Shown piece after piece: positions 7,014 through 15,005 of a stretch of 64,000 nt of DNA. The translations under genes and the position numbers were made by a program. Every line of letters begins with the position of its first letter. The first letter of the stretch is position 1. Source of the stretch: Nocardioides sp. (lineage in GTDB: Bacteria; Actinomycetota; Actinomycetes; Propionibacteriales; Nocardioidaceae); the NCBI GenBank assembly GCA_037045645.1, contig JBAOIH010000001.1, positions 1,178,001 to 1,242,000 on the forward strand. Reading direction: 5' to 3'. Under the pieces are notes generated by a model. That model saw only the letters and a list, made by a program, of their open reading frames with translations, was not told the origin of the DNA and searched no databases.

Positions 7014-8813
7014 GTGACGGAGACGACCGGCGGGACGACCACAGCCGGCTTCAAGGTCCTCGGCGTGGCGATCCGGCGCGAGCCGGGCATCTTCGTGCTG
7101 TCCACGATCGGCAGCATCCTCTTCGGCGCCCTCACCGTCGCCGATGCCTGGGTGTTGGGCTGGTCCACCGACCACGTGATCGTGCCCGCCTTCCGCGACG
7201 GCGAGATCGGCCCCAGCATGCTCTGGGCGGTCGTGGGACTCTTCGTGGCCGTGGCGATTCTGCGAGCCGTCGGCATCGTGGCCAGGCGATTGGGCGCGGG
7301 GATCATGCAATACCGAATGCAGGCACATTCGCGCCGCGCGGTCACCCGGCAATACCTCCGGCTGCCGATGGAGTGGCACCAGCGTCACCCGACGGGACAA
7401 CTGCTCAGCAATGCCTATTCCGACGTGGAGGCAGCCTGGGCGCCGATCGCGCCGCTGCCGATGGCCGTCGGCACGGTCGTGATGATGGTGATCGCCATCG
7501 TGCAGATGCTGCTCGCCGACGTCGTGATGGCGCTGGTCGGGCTGCTCGTGTTCCCGTTGGTCGTCGTGGTCAACATCATCTTCCAGCGGCTCGCCTCCCC
7601 ACAGTGGACCAAGGCCCAGGAGTTGCGCGCCGAGGTCTCCGAGATCGCCCACGAGTCCTTCGACGGCGCGATGGTCGTCAAGACCCTCGGTCGGGAGGGC
7701 GAGGAGACGCAGCGCTTCCTTCGCAAGGCCCACGAGTTGCGCGACGTGAACATCAAGGCGGGCCGGATCCGAGCCGCATTCGACCCGATCCTGGCCAGCC
7801 TGCCGAGCCTCGGCGTCCTCGTCGTGCTCGCCGTGGGAGTCCAGCGCGTGCTTACGGGCGCCACCGACGCCGGAGACGTGGTCACCGTCGCCTACCTGTT
7901 GACGATCGTGTCCTTCCCGATCCGTTCGCTGGGCTGGTTGATGGGGGAGTTCCCACGCAGCGTCGTGGGCTACCGGCGCACCAAGTCCGTCCTCGACGCC
8001 ACCGGTGCGATGCCCTTCGGCGATCGTGACCTCGCCAGCACCGGTCGCGGCGCCGCGCTGCGCATCGAGGGGCTGGGCTACGCGTACGCCCCGGCCAACC
8101 CGCTGCTGACCGACGTCTCCTTCGAGGTCGAGCCCGGACGCACCGTCGCCCTCGTCGGGCCGACCGCCTCGGGCAAGTCCACCCTGACCAACCTGATGAT
8201 GCGCCTCGTCGATCCCGACCGCGGACGGATCCTCGTCGACGACGTCGACCTGCGCGACCTGGCCAACGGTGCGTTGGCGGGATCGGTCGCGGTCGTGTCG
8301 CAGACCGCGTTCCTCTTCGACGACACGGTGCGGGGCAACGTCACCTTGGGTGCGGCGATGACCGACGACGACGTCTGGGCCGCGTTGCGTGCCGCTCAGG
8401 CCGAGGAGTTCGTACGCGCGCTTCCGGACGGGCTGGACACCAGCCTGGGGGAGCGCGGCACCTCCTTGTCCGGCGGGCAGCGGCAGCGGATCTCGCTGGC
8501 GCGAGCTCTCGTACGCAAGCCGCGGCTGCTGATCCTCGACGACGCCACCTCCGCAGTCGACCCCGAGGTCGAGGCGCGAATCCTGGCGAGTCTGCGCGCG
8601 GGCGGCTCGGATTCGACCCTGGTCGTGGTGGCCTACCGCAAGGCCACCATCGCCTTGGCCGACGAGGTGATCCACCTCGACGACGGGCGGGTACAGGCGC
8701 GCGGCACCCACGCCGAACTCCTCGCCACCTCGCCCGACTACGCCCACCTCGTCAACGCCTACGAACAGGCCGCGTACGAGGAGAACCCGTCCAAGCAGGA
8801 GGTGGCCCGATGA
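7014..8813 (+). CDS. ABC exporter half-transporter, degenerate-site subunit
   Basis: Half of a heterodimeric membrane exporter, 599 residues, with a six-helix transmembrane domain in the first 320 residues or so and an ATPase domain after it. The ATPase has Walker A GPTASGKST, signature LSGGQRQRISLARAL and Walker B LLILDDATS. The residue after the Walker B aspartate is Asp instead of Glu, and the H-loop reads VVVAYRK with Tyr instead of His, so its own Walker site should hydrolyse ATP poorly. Its signature is perfect and completes the active site of the partner. The stop overlaps the next start (ATGA). Substrate unknown. Confidence 0.92.
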   Translation: MTETTGGTTTAGFKVLGVAIRREPGIFVLSTIGSILFGALTVADAWVLGWSTDHVIVPAFRDGEIGPSMLWAVVGLFVAVAILRAVGIVARRLGAGIMQYRMQAHSRRAVTRQYLRLPMEWHQRHPTGQLLSNAYSDVEAAWAPIAPLPMAVGTVVMMVIAIVQMLLADVVMALVGLLVFPLVVVVNIIFQRLASPQWTKAQELRAEVSEIAHESFDGAMVVKTLGREGEETQRFLRKAHELRDVNIKAGRIRAAFDPILASLPSLGVLVVLAVGVQRVLTGATDAGDVVTVAYLLTIVSFPIRSLGWLMGEFPRSVVGYRRTKSVLDATGAMPFGDRDLASTGRGAALRIEGLGYAYAPANPLLTDVSFEVEPGRTVALVGPTASGKSTLTNLMMRLVDPDRGRILVDDVDLRDLANGALAGSVAVVSQTAFLFDDTVRGNVTLGAAMTDDDVWAALRAAQAEEFVRALPDGLDTSLGERGTSLSGGQRQRISLARALVRKPRLLILDDATSAVDPEVEARILASLRAGGSDSTLVVVAYRKATIALADEVIHLDDGRVQARGTHAELLATSPDYAHLVNAYEQAAYEENPSKQEVAR

Positions 8814-10609
8814 CGACTTCGGCGGGCACACAGTTGGACAGCGGCGAGGAGATGGGCGCCTTCGAGACGCTGCGACGCGGCGTGGCGATCTCACCCGAAC
8901 TCAAAGAGGGTGTCGGCTTCACCCTCGTCCTGGCGGTCGTGGCGGCGATGGGTCAGATCGTGGTCCCGGTCGCCGTCCAACAGACACTCGACCGCGGACT
9001 CAACGGTCCGGGAGGCCCGGACCTGTCGTTCGTAGCCTGGATGGGAGTGCTGTGCGCCGTCGCCATCGGCGTCACCAGCGCCGCCTCCTATCTGATGACC
9101 TCACGGCTCTTCACGACCTCCGAGCGCGGGCTCGCGACATTGCGGATCAAGGCGTTTCGCCACGTCCACGACCTGCCGCTGCTGACGCAGAACACCGAGC
9201 GCCGTGGCGCGCTGGTCTCCCGGGTCACCACCGACGTCGACCAGGTGAGCCAGTTCCTGGTTTTCGGCGGCCTGATCTTCGTCGTCAGCGTCGGGCAGAT
9301 GCTGGTGGCGACCGTCGTGATGGTGATCTATTCCTGGCAGCTCGCGCTCGTGGTCTGGGTCTGCTTCGCGCCGCTGTTCTTGTCGATCCGCTATTTCCAG
9401 CGCAAGCTCTCGGCCGCCTATTCGGTCGTACGCCGCCAGGTCGGGGTGTTGCTCTCCGCGATCAGCGAGCCCGTCGTCGGCGCGGCCGTCGTGAAGTCGT
9501 ACGCCGTCCAGGACCGCACCCAACGACGCATCGACGACGCGATCGACGCCTACCAGTCCGCCAGTGTCCGGGCGCAGAAGTTCACGGTGTTCTCCTTCAG
9601 CCTCGGGGGCATCAGCGCGGGCCTGGCCAACGCCGGCGTGATCGTGATCGGCGTGCTGCTGGGTCTGGCAGGGGATATGACAGCCGGGCGCATCCTGGCC
9701 TTCGCGTTCCTGGTCACGCTCTTCGTGGGCCCGGTCCAGATGGGCACCCAGATCCTCACCGACGCCCAGAATGCGATCGTCAGCTGGCGTCGGGTGATCG
9801 GCATCCTGGAGACCCCTGCTGATCTGGTGGATCCGGGTCCGGACGGCGTCACGCTCCCGCGCGGGCCGATCGACGTGACCTTCGACCGCGTGCAGTTCGC
9901 CTACCCCGGCGGGCCGCCGGTCCTGACCGACGTCGACCTCCATCTCGACGCGGGCACCCGTGTCGCCATCGTGGGGGAGACGGGCTCGGGCAAGTCCACG
10001 TTCGCCAAACTGCTTACCCGACTGATGGACCCGGTCGCCGGGGCGGTCCGACTCGACGGCGTCGACCTGCGCGAGATCGCGCACGAGAGCTTGCGCAAAT
10101 CGGTCGTGTTGGTGCCGCAGGAGGGATTCCTCTTCGACGACACGATCGCGGCCAACGTCCGGTACGGCCGACTGGCGGCCAGCGCCGAGGAGATCCACGA
10201 GAGCGCCGCGGCGCTCGGCCTGGGTGACTGGCTGGCCGGACTCCCGCACGGCATCGACACGGTGGTCGGCCAACGCGGCGAGTCACTCAGCGCCGGAGAG
10301 CGGCAACTGGTCGCCCTGCTGCGAGCCCACCTGGCCGACCTCGACCTGCTCGTCCTCGACGAAGCCACCAGCGCGGTCGACCCATCGTTGGAGATGCGGA
10401 TCGGGCGGGCTCTCGAGAGCCTGATGACCGGGCGTACGAGCGTCACGATCGCGCACCGACTCTCGACCGCAGAGGCCGCGGACGAGGTGATCGTGGTGGA
10501 CAAGGGACGCGTAGTGCAGCGCGGCCCGCACGCCGAGCTCGTACGACAGGTGGGCTCGCCCTACGCCGGGTTGCACGCATCCTGGGTGGCCCAGCAGGAG
10601 CTTTCGTGA
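8810..10609 (+). CDS. ABC exporter half-transporter, catalytic-site subunit
   Basis: Partner of the preceding gene, also 599 residues, with six membrane helices then an ATPase domain. Walker A is GETGSGKST, Walker B LLVLDEATSAVDP with the catalytic glutamate, and the H-loop VTIAHRLST is intact. The signature is altered to LSAGERQLVALLRAH. Together the pair has one consensus and one degenerate ATP site, as known for TM287/288-type exporters. The pair could move a drug, lipid or peptide; the sequence does not say. Its end overlaps a possible GTG start of hisI. Confidence 0.92.
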   Translation: MTTSAGTQLDSGEEMGAFETLRRGVAISPELKEGVGFTLVLAVVAAMGQIVVPVAVQQTLDRGLNGPGGPDLSFVAWMGVLCAVAIGVTSAASYLMTSRLFTTSERGLATLRIKAFRHVHDLPLLTQNTERRGALVSRVTTDVDQVSQFLVFGGLIFVVSVGQMLVATVVMVIYSWQLALVVWVCFAPLFLSIRYFQRKLSAAYSVVRRQVGVLLSAISEPVVGAAVVKSYAVQDRTQRRIDDAIDAYQSASVRAQKFTVFSFSLGGISAGLANAGVIVIGVLLGLAGDMTAGRILAFAFLVTLFVGPVQMGTQILTDAQNAIVSWRRVIGILETPADLVDPGPDGVTLPRGPIDVTFDRVQFAYPGGPPVLTDVDLHLDAGTRVAIVGETGSGKSTFAKLLTRLMDPVAGAVRLDGVDLREIAHESLRKSVVLVPQEGFLFDDTIAANVRYGRLAASAEEIHESAAALGLGDWLAGLPHGIDTVVGQRGESLSAGERQLVALLRAHLADLDLLVLDEATSAVDPSLEMRIGRALESLMTGRTSVTIAHRLSTAEAADEVIVVDKGRVVQRGPHAELVRQVGSPYAGLHASWVAQQELS

Positions 10610-10638
10610 GCGCCGGCGAGCAGCCACCGAGTGACAGG

Positions 10639-10644
10639 GACAAT
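10639..10644 (+). promoter_or_regulatory. Possible weak -10 box for hisI
   Basis: GACAAT ends 6 bases before GTG 10651. It keeps only A2 and T6 of the usual TAnnnT, so this is a weak candidate. Confidence 0.25.
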
Positions 10645-10650
10645 GGGGTC

Positions 10651-11007
10651 GTGAGCAACCTCGACCCGGCCATCGCCGCGCGCCTGAAGCGCACCGAACA
10701 CGGGCTCGTCCCCGCGATCGTGCAGCAGTACGACACCGGCGAGGTGCTGATGCTGGCCTGGATGGACGACGAGGCGCTGCACCGCTCCTTGACGACACGC
10801 AAGGCGACGTACTGGTCGCGCAGTCGACAGTCCTATTGGGTCAAAGGTGAGACCTCCGGGCATCACCAGGCGGTACGGGAGATCAGTCTCGACTGCGATG
10901 GCGACACCGTGCTGGTGAAGGTCGACCAGACCGGCGCGGCCTGCCATACCGGTGACCTCACCTGTTTCGATGCCGACGTGTTGTGGGCGGCGGGCCTCGA
11001 TGACTGA
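10651..11007 (+). CDS. hisI: Phosphoribosyl-AMP cyclohydrolase
   Basis: Opens the adenine ring of phosphoribosyl-AMP, the third step of histidine synthesis. The 118-residue product has LMLAWMDDEAL, the SRSRQSYWVKGETSGH active-site segment, and the zinc ligands in LDCDGD and the ACHTG/CF cysteines. The start is uncertain: GTG 10606 overlaps the exporter stop and has AGGAG five bases ahead, giving 15 extra residues; GTG 10651 matches the usual family N-terminus (SNLDPAIAARLKR). It is translationally or physically joined to the following membrane protein by an 8-bp overlap. Confidence 0.92.
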   Translation: MSNLDPAIAARLKRTEHGLVPAIVQQYDTGEVLMLAWMDDEALHRSLTTRKATYWSRSRQSYWVKGETSGHHQAVREISLDCDGDTVLVKVDQTGAACHTGDLTCFDADVLWAAGLDD

Positions 11008-11512
11008 GCGTCGCGCCACCTTCCTGCCCGTCGCCGCGACGGGGGTCATTTCGGCTGTCGCCGCGGCGTACGCCGGGTCGAAGCCATGGGCCGAATCGCC
11101 GGCCCCTTCTCCGCACACGATCACGACGCCCGTGATCACCGACGCCCCCCAGGTGACCGCGGTGGCGCTCGTGCTGTTGGCCGCGTGGGGTCTGCTCCTC
11201 TTCACCGGAGGTCGGCTGCGCGGCATCGCGGCGTGGGTCGCGGCGTTGGCCGGCGCCGGACTGATTGCGTCCGTCCTCCATGCGCGGTTGACCCTGGAAG
11301 CCACGACGTGGACGCACTGGTTCCTCGTGGCCGCGGTGACGTCGGCGACTGCCTGCGCCGCGGCCGTGATGGCCGCACTCTGGGCGCGGCAGTGGCCCGA
11401 GATGGGGCGCAAGTACGACAACCCCTCTGGTGCCGTCGGTCCACCTGATGAGGACCAGTCCAATCTCGACATCTGGAAAGCACTCGACGAGGGTCGCGAC
11501 CCGACCAGCTGA
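11000..11512 (+). CDS. Trp biosynthesis-associated membrane protein (TIGR02234 type)
   Basis: A 170-residue polytopic protein of a family found beside trp genes in actinobacteria; its function is not established. Hydrophobic segments lie at about residues 9-25, 50-70, 75-95 and 105-130, followed by a charged cytoplasmic tail ending DEGRDPTS. In relatives trpE usually lies just before this gene; here hisI does, with its stop inside the first codons of this ORF. Confidence 0.82.
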   Translation: MTERRATFLPVAATGVISAVAAAYAGSKPWAESPAPSPHTITTPVITDAPQVTAVALVLLAAWGLLLFTGGRLRGIAAWVAALAGAGLIASVLHARLTLEATTWTHWFLVAAVTSATACAAAVMAALWARQWPEMGRKYDNPSGAVGPPDEDQSNLDIWKALDEGRDPTS

Positions 11513-11528
11513 TCCGCCGCGCGACCAC

Positions 11529-11534
11529 TACACT
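11529..11534 (+). promoter_or_regulatory. -10 box TACACT upstream of the HGxxPAAW gene
   Basis: TACACT lies 36 bases before ATG 11571, which also has AGGAG (11561-11565), so transcripts would carry a short leader. No clear -35 box is seen. Confidence 0.4.
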
Positions 11535-11570
11535 GATCTCGCACATCCCGAGCACAGACCAGGAGCATCC

Positions 11571-11759
11571 ATGTCCCACCACGGCAACACCCCGGCCGCC
11601 TGGACCGGCGTCACCATCGCCATGCTCGGGTTCGTGATCGGTGGGATCGCCTTGATGTTGACTCCGATCAACCTGCCGATCTTCTGGGTCGGTGTCGTCT
11701 TGGGTGTGATCGCGCTGCCGGTCTTCATGGTGATGAACAAGATGGGTTATGGCGACTGA
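11571..11759 (+). CDS. HGxxPAAW family small membrane protein
   Basis: A 62-residue protein with the signature HGNTPAAWTG at residues 4-13, followed by two membrane helices and a short tail MNKMGYGD. It belongs to a family of small actinobacterial proteins of unknown role that accompany trp genes. AGGAG is five bases before the ATG. Its end overlaps the next gene by 11 bp, which suggests coupled translation. Confidence 0.87.
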   Translation: MSHHGNTPAAWTGVTIAMLGFVIGGIALMLTPINLPIFWVGVVLGVIALPVFMVMNKMGYGD

Positions 11760-12195
11760 GGTCCAGCCCAGTCCGCCCGCGTGGTCGACGCCCCCACGCT
11801 GGCGCCGGGTGGTCGCGCCGCTGGCGACCATAGGCACCCTGGCAGCCGCCACCCTCGCGCTGCATCTGCGCGACCCGCACGTGCAGCACAGTTGGGGCTT
11901 CTGCCCGCTCTTTGCCATGACGGGTCTCTACTGCCCCGGTTGCGGTGGCCTGCGTGCGACCAACGATCTGTCGAACGCCGACCTGCTCGGCGCCATGCAG
12001 TCCAACCTGCTGTTCGTACTGTTCGTGCCCGTGATCGTGTGGGCACTGCTGGGTTGGACCCGCGCTCGCTGGCAGGGCCGGACGTACGACCCCCCGGTGC
12101 TCGGCTCGGAACGCTTCGCCTACCTGACCTTGGGTTTGCTGCTCGTGTTCTTCGTGCTGCGCAATCTCCCGGGATTCGACTGGCTCAACCCCTGA
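11749..12195 (+). CDS. DUF2752 membrane protein
   Basis: A 148-residue protein of the DUF2752 family. After a proline-rich cytoplasmic start there is a first helix at about residues 20-38, then the family signature CPLFAMTGLYCPGCGGLRA with three conserved cysteines, and two further helices. The function is unknown; the CxxC-like cysteines suggest metal or redox chemistry at the membrane surface. The last codons form a 21-bp tandem duplication with the stop (second copy at 12201-12216). Confidence 0.88.
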   Translation: MATEVQPSPPAWSTPPRWRRVVAPLATIGTLAAATLALHLRDPHVQHSWGFCPLFAMTGLYCPGCGGLRATNDLSNADLLGAMQSNLLFVLFVPVIVWALLGWTRARWQGRTYDPPVLGSERFAYLTLGLLLVFFVLRNLPGFDWLNP

Positions 12196-12216
12196 GCCGC
12201 CTGGCTCAACCCCTGA
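12180..12216. repeat. 21-bp duplication across the DUF2752 stop codon
   Basis: CTGGCTCAACCCCTGA occurs at 12180-12195 and again at 12201-12216, five bases apart. The first copy contains the stop. A CTGACC/GGTCAG hairpin (12213-12229) follows and may end transcription from both converging genes. Confidence 0.85.
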
Positions 12217-12225
12217 CCTGTGGGG

Positions 12226-12768
12226 TCAGCGGTAGGCGTCGAACGCCCCCGTCACCCACAGCAGGACCATCAGGATGAACAGCACGACGGCCACCGCGCC
12301 GGTGATGATGCCGGCCGTGGCCATCCCGCCGCCCTCTTGGCGCCCTTGGGACTCGGCGATCTGCTTGCGCGCCATGATGCCGAGCACGATCGCCACGATG
12401 CCGGTCAGGCCACCGATCCAGCAGCAGGTGAGCGGCATGCTCACGATTCCGGTGATCATCGAACCGAGTGCCATGCCGTTGCGCTGCGCGCCGAACTGTT
12501 GCGGCGCGCCGTATCCACCCTGGCCGTAGGGGCTCCCGGTCGGCTGCCCATAGCCAGCTTGGCCATATCCAGGCTGCCCGTAGCCGGGCTGGCCGTACGG
12601 ATCACCAGCGGGCTGGCCAGACCCGGGCTGACCGTAGCCGGGCTGGCCGTACGGATCACCAGCGGGCTGACCGTACGGGCTGTTCGGCTGGCCGCCGTAG
12701 GGGTTGCTCGGCGCACTGCCGTAGGGGTCCTGCGGGCCGCCGGGGGAGGAAGGGGTGTCATTGCTCAT
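12226..12768 (-). CDS. DUF4190-type membrane protein with YGQP repeats
   Basis: A 180-residue protein facing the trp genes in the opposite direction. The first 110 residues are a low-complexity region of Pro, Gly, Tyr and Gln, made of YGQPGYGQP and AGDPYGQ repeats. Two membrane helices follow with the pattern MALGSMITGIVSMPLTCCW and TAGIITGAVAVVLFILMVL, typical of DUF4190 proteins. The role is unknown; tails of this kind are thought to be disordered. ATG 12768 is preferred over an upstream start because a -10 box lies 7 bases before it. Confidence 0.85.
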   Translation of the reverse strand: MSNDTPSSPGGPQDPYGSAPSNPYGGQPNSPYGQPAGDPYGQPGYGQPGSGQPAGDPYGQPGYGQPGYGQAGYGQPTGSPYGQGGYGAPQQFGAQRNGMALGSMITGIVSMPLTCCWIGGLTGIVAIVLGIMARKQIAESQGRQEGGGMATAGIITGAVAVVLFILMVLLWVTGAFDAYR

Positions 12769-12775
12769 GACGAGC

Positions 12776-12781
12776 AACGTA
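12776..12781 (-). promoter_or_regulatory. -10 box TACGTT, leaderless DUF4190 gene
   Basis: On the minus strand TACGTT ends 7 bases before ATG 12768, with no ribosome binding site between. Confidence 0.5.
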
Positions 12782-12861
12782 GTCAAAGACCGGCTCCACG
12801 ACATCCGCGGCTCGGGCTTCGGGCAGCAGGTCGAGACTCACCAGGGGCGTGAGAGGCTGGG

Positions 12862-12889
12862 CCTCGGCTCCTCCGAGTCTGGGCCGAGG
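12862..12889 (+). promoter_or_regulatory. Possible alternative hairpins in the trpC leader
   Basis: CCTCGGC (12862-12868) can pair with GCCGAGG (12883-12889); its inner part can instead pair with CCGAG (12873-12877). The two folds exclude each other and lie 24 bases before trpC. The leader has no tryptophan-rich small ORF, so classical attenuation is not supported. Confidence 0.3.
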
Positions 12890-12912
12890 ATTGTGTGAAA
12901 GGTGCTGAACAG

Positions 12913-13707
12913 GTGTCCGTACTCGACGACATCGTCGCCGGCGTGCGCGCCGATCTCTCCGAGCGCATGGCGCGCACCAGCGAGGCCGACCTGCGGGCGG
13001 CGCTCCAGGACGTTGACGCGCCACGCGATCCGATGCCGCATTTTCGTGCTCCGGGCATGAGCGTCATCGCCGAGGTCAAGCGCCGCAGCCCCAGCAAGGG
13101 CGACCTGGCAGAGATCCCGGATCCCGCGGAGCTTGCGACGTCGTACGCCGCTGGTGGCGCCGCCGCGATCAGTGTGCTGACCGAGGCGCGCCGCTTCGGT
13201 GGCAGCCTGGACGATCTGCGGGCGGTCCGTGCGGCGGTCGACACACCCCTGCTGCGCAAGGACTTCATCGTCACCCGCTACCAACTGCTCGAAGCGCGTG
13301 CCGCGGGCGCGGACCTGGCTCTGCTCATCGTCGCCGCACTCGACGACGACACCCTGCGCGACCTGCACGACTACGCCCGCGAACTCGGGCTCACCGTCCT
13401 GGTCGAGATCCACGAGGAACCGGAGGCGGAGCGGGCCGTGGCGCTGGGTGCCGAGTTGATCGGGGTCAACGCGCGCAATCTCAAGACGCTGGAGGTCGAC
13501 CCCGACATGTTCGCCACGCTGGTCGGCCGGCTGCCCGCCGACACCGTCAAGGTGGCCGAGAGTGGCATCACCGGTGTCGGGGACGTACGCCGGTTCGCCG
13601 ACGAAGGCGCCGACGTGGTGCTGGTGGGGGAGGCGCTGGTCAAGGACGGCCGGCCCGAAACGACCGTGCGGGCCATGACGACCGTGGGACGAGAGGTCAC
13701 CGCATGA
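12913..13707 (+). CDS. trpC: Indole-3-glycerol phosphate synthase
   Basis: Closes the indole ring from CdRP in tryptophan synthesis. The 264-residue TIM barrel carries VIAEVKRRSPSKG with the catalytic lysine, LRKDFIV, IGVNARNLKTLEVD and VAESGI, as in all TrpC proteins. GTG 12913 is chosen because AAAGG is 8-10 bases upstream and the protein then begins SVLDDIVAGVRADL like its relatives; a GTG 18 bases earlier is also open. It overlaps trpB as ATGA and begins the trpCBA-SCO1-lgt run. Confidence 0.94.
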   Translation: MSVLDDIVAGVRADLSERMARTSEADLRAALQDVDAPRDPMPHFRAPGMSVIAEVKRRSPSKGDLAEIPDPAELATSYAAGGAAAISVLTEARRFGGSLDDLRAVRAAVDTPLLRKDFIVTRYQLLEARAAGADLALLIVAALDDDTLRDLHDYARELGLTVLVEIHEEPEAERAVALGAELIGVNARNLKTLEVDPDMFATLVGRLPADTVKVAESGITGVGDVRRFADEGADVVLVGEALVKDGRPETTVRAMTTVGREVTA

Positions 13708-15005
13708 GTAGATACGGCGCCGACGACAACGGGTTCTTCGGAGCAGACGGGGAGGTGCGCTGGGGCGGCAGGTTCATGCCGGAGGCCCTCCACGCGGCCC
13801 TCGACGAACTCACTCTCGCGTGGCAGGACGCGATGGCCGACCAGAGTTTCCTGGGCGAGTTCGACCAGATCCTGCGGGAGTACGCCGGGGTGCCCTCGAT
13901 GCTCTATGACGCCACCCGACTTACCGAGGCGGTGGGCGGAGCGCGGATCCTGCTCAAGCGGGAGGATCTCAACCACACCGGCGCGCACAAGGTCCGCAAC
14001 GTGCTCGGCCAGGCCCTGCTGACCAAGCGGATGGGCAAGACCCGCGTCATCGCCGAGACCGGGGCCGGGCAGCACGGCGTGGCCAGCGCCACCGCGGCGG
14101 CGTACTTCGGTCTCGACTGCACCGTCTACATGGGCTCGGTGGACACCCGGCGCCAGGCGCTCAACGTGGCCCGGATGGAACTGCTCGGCGCCAAGGTCAT
14201 TCCCGTCGATTCGGGCAGCGCGACCTTGAAGGACGCCATCAACGAGGCGCTTCGCGACTGGGTCGCCAGCGTGGACCACACGGCGTACCTCTTCGGCACC
14301 GCAGCCGGGCCGCACCCGTTCCCGAGCATGGTGCGCGACTTCTGTCGCGGCATCGGCGACGAGGCCCGCGCGCAGTGCCTGGAACTCACCGGCGCCCTGC
14401 CGGACGCGATCGCGGCCTGCGTCGGTGGCGGCTCGAACGCGATCGGTCTCTTCACCGCCTTCCTCGACGACCCGGACGTCGAGATCTACGGTTTCGAGGC
14501 CGGGGGCGACGGAGTCGAGACGGGTCGGCACGCCGCAACGATCACCGCTGGTGAACCCGGCGTACTGCATGGCGCGAGGACGTTCCTGCTCCAAGATGAG
14601 GACGGTCAGACGATCGAGTCACACTCGATCTCGGCGGGCCTGGACTACCCCGGAGTCGGCCCGCAGCACGCGCACCTGGCCAGGTCGGGTCGCGCCCGCT
14701 ACCTGCCGGTGACCGACGCACAATCGATGGACGCGCTGGCTCTGCTGGCGCGTACGGAGGGGATCATCGCGGCAATCGAGTCGTCGCACGCCCTGGCGGG
14801 TGCCTTCGACGTCGCCCGCCGCCTGGGCCGGGACAAGACGGTGCTGGTGAACCTCTCCGGCAGGGGAGACAAGGACATGGGTACGGCTATCGAGTGGTTC
14901 GGTCTGGCCAGCGCCCAGACGGCCAGCGCCCAGACGGCCAGCGCCCAGACGGCCAGTGCCCAGACGGCCAGTGCCCAGACCGCGGCCCAAGGGAGCGCCT
15001 CATGA
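13704..15005 (+). CDS. trpB: Tryptophan synthase beta chain
   Basis: Joins indole and serine to form tryptophan in the alpha2-beta2 complex. The 433-residue protein has the PLP lysine in NHTGAHKVRN, the ETGAGQHGVA loop, the phosphate-binding GGGSNAIG and the SAGLDYPGVGPQHA loop near the alpha contact. The final 30 residues are unusual: five perfect ASAQT pentapeptides follow the normal end (about TAIEWFGL), encoded by a 15-bp minisatellite. The stop overlaps the trpA start. Confidence 0.95.
   Translation: MSRYGADDNGFFGADGEVRWGGRFMPEALHAALDELTLAWQDAMADQSFLGEFDQILREYAGVPSMLYDATRLTEAVGGARILLKREDLNHTGAHKVRNVLGQALLTKRMGKTRVIAETGAGQHGVASATAAAYFGLDCTVYMGSVDTRRQALNVARMELLGAKVIPVDSGSATLKDAINEALRDWVASVDHTAYLFGTAAGPHPFPSMVRDFCRGIGDEARAQCLELTGALPDAIAACVGGGSNAIGLFTAFLDDPDVEIYGFEAGGDGVETGRHAATITAGEPGVLHGARTFLLQDEDGQTIESHSISAGLDYPGVGPQHAHLARSGRARYLPVTDAQSMDALALLARTEGIIAAIESSHALAGAFDVARRLGRDKTVLVNLSGRGDKDMGTAIEWFGLASAQTASAQTASAQTASAQTASAQTAAQGSAS
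14907..14981 (+). repeat. 15-bp minisatellite in the trpB 3' end
   Basis: Five exact-phase units of GCCAGCGCCCAGACG (AGT instead of AGC in the last two, ACC at the last end) encode (ASAQT)5. The first three copies are identical, consistent with recent expansion by slippage or unequal crossing-over. Confidence 0.96.

Noticed and set aside
12767..12898. A 43-codon ORF ahead of trpC as a leader peptide.
   Set aside because: It has no tryptophan codon, no ribosome binding site, and overlaps the promoter of the opposite gene.
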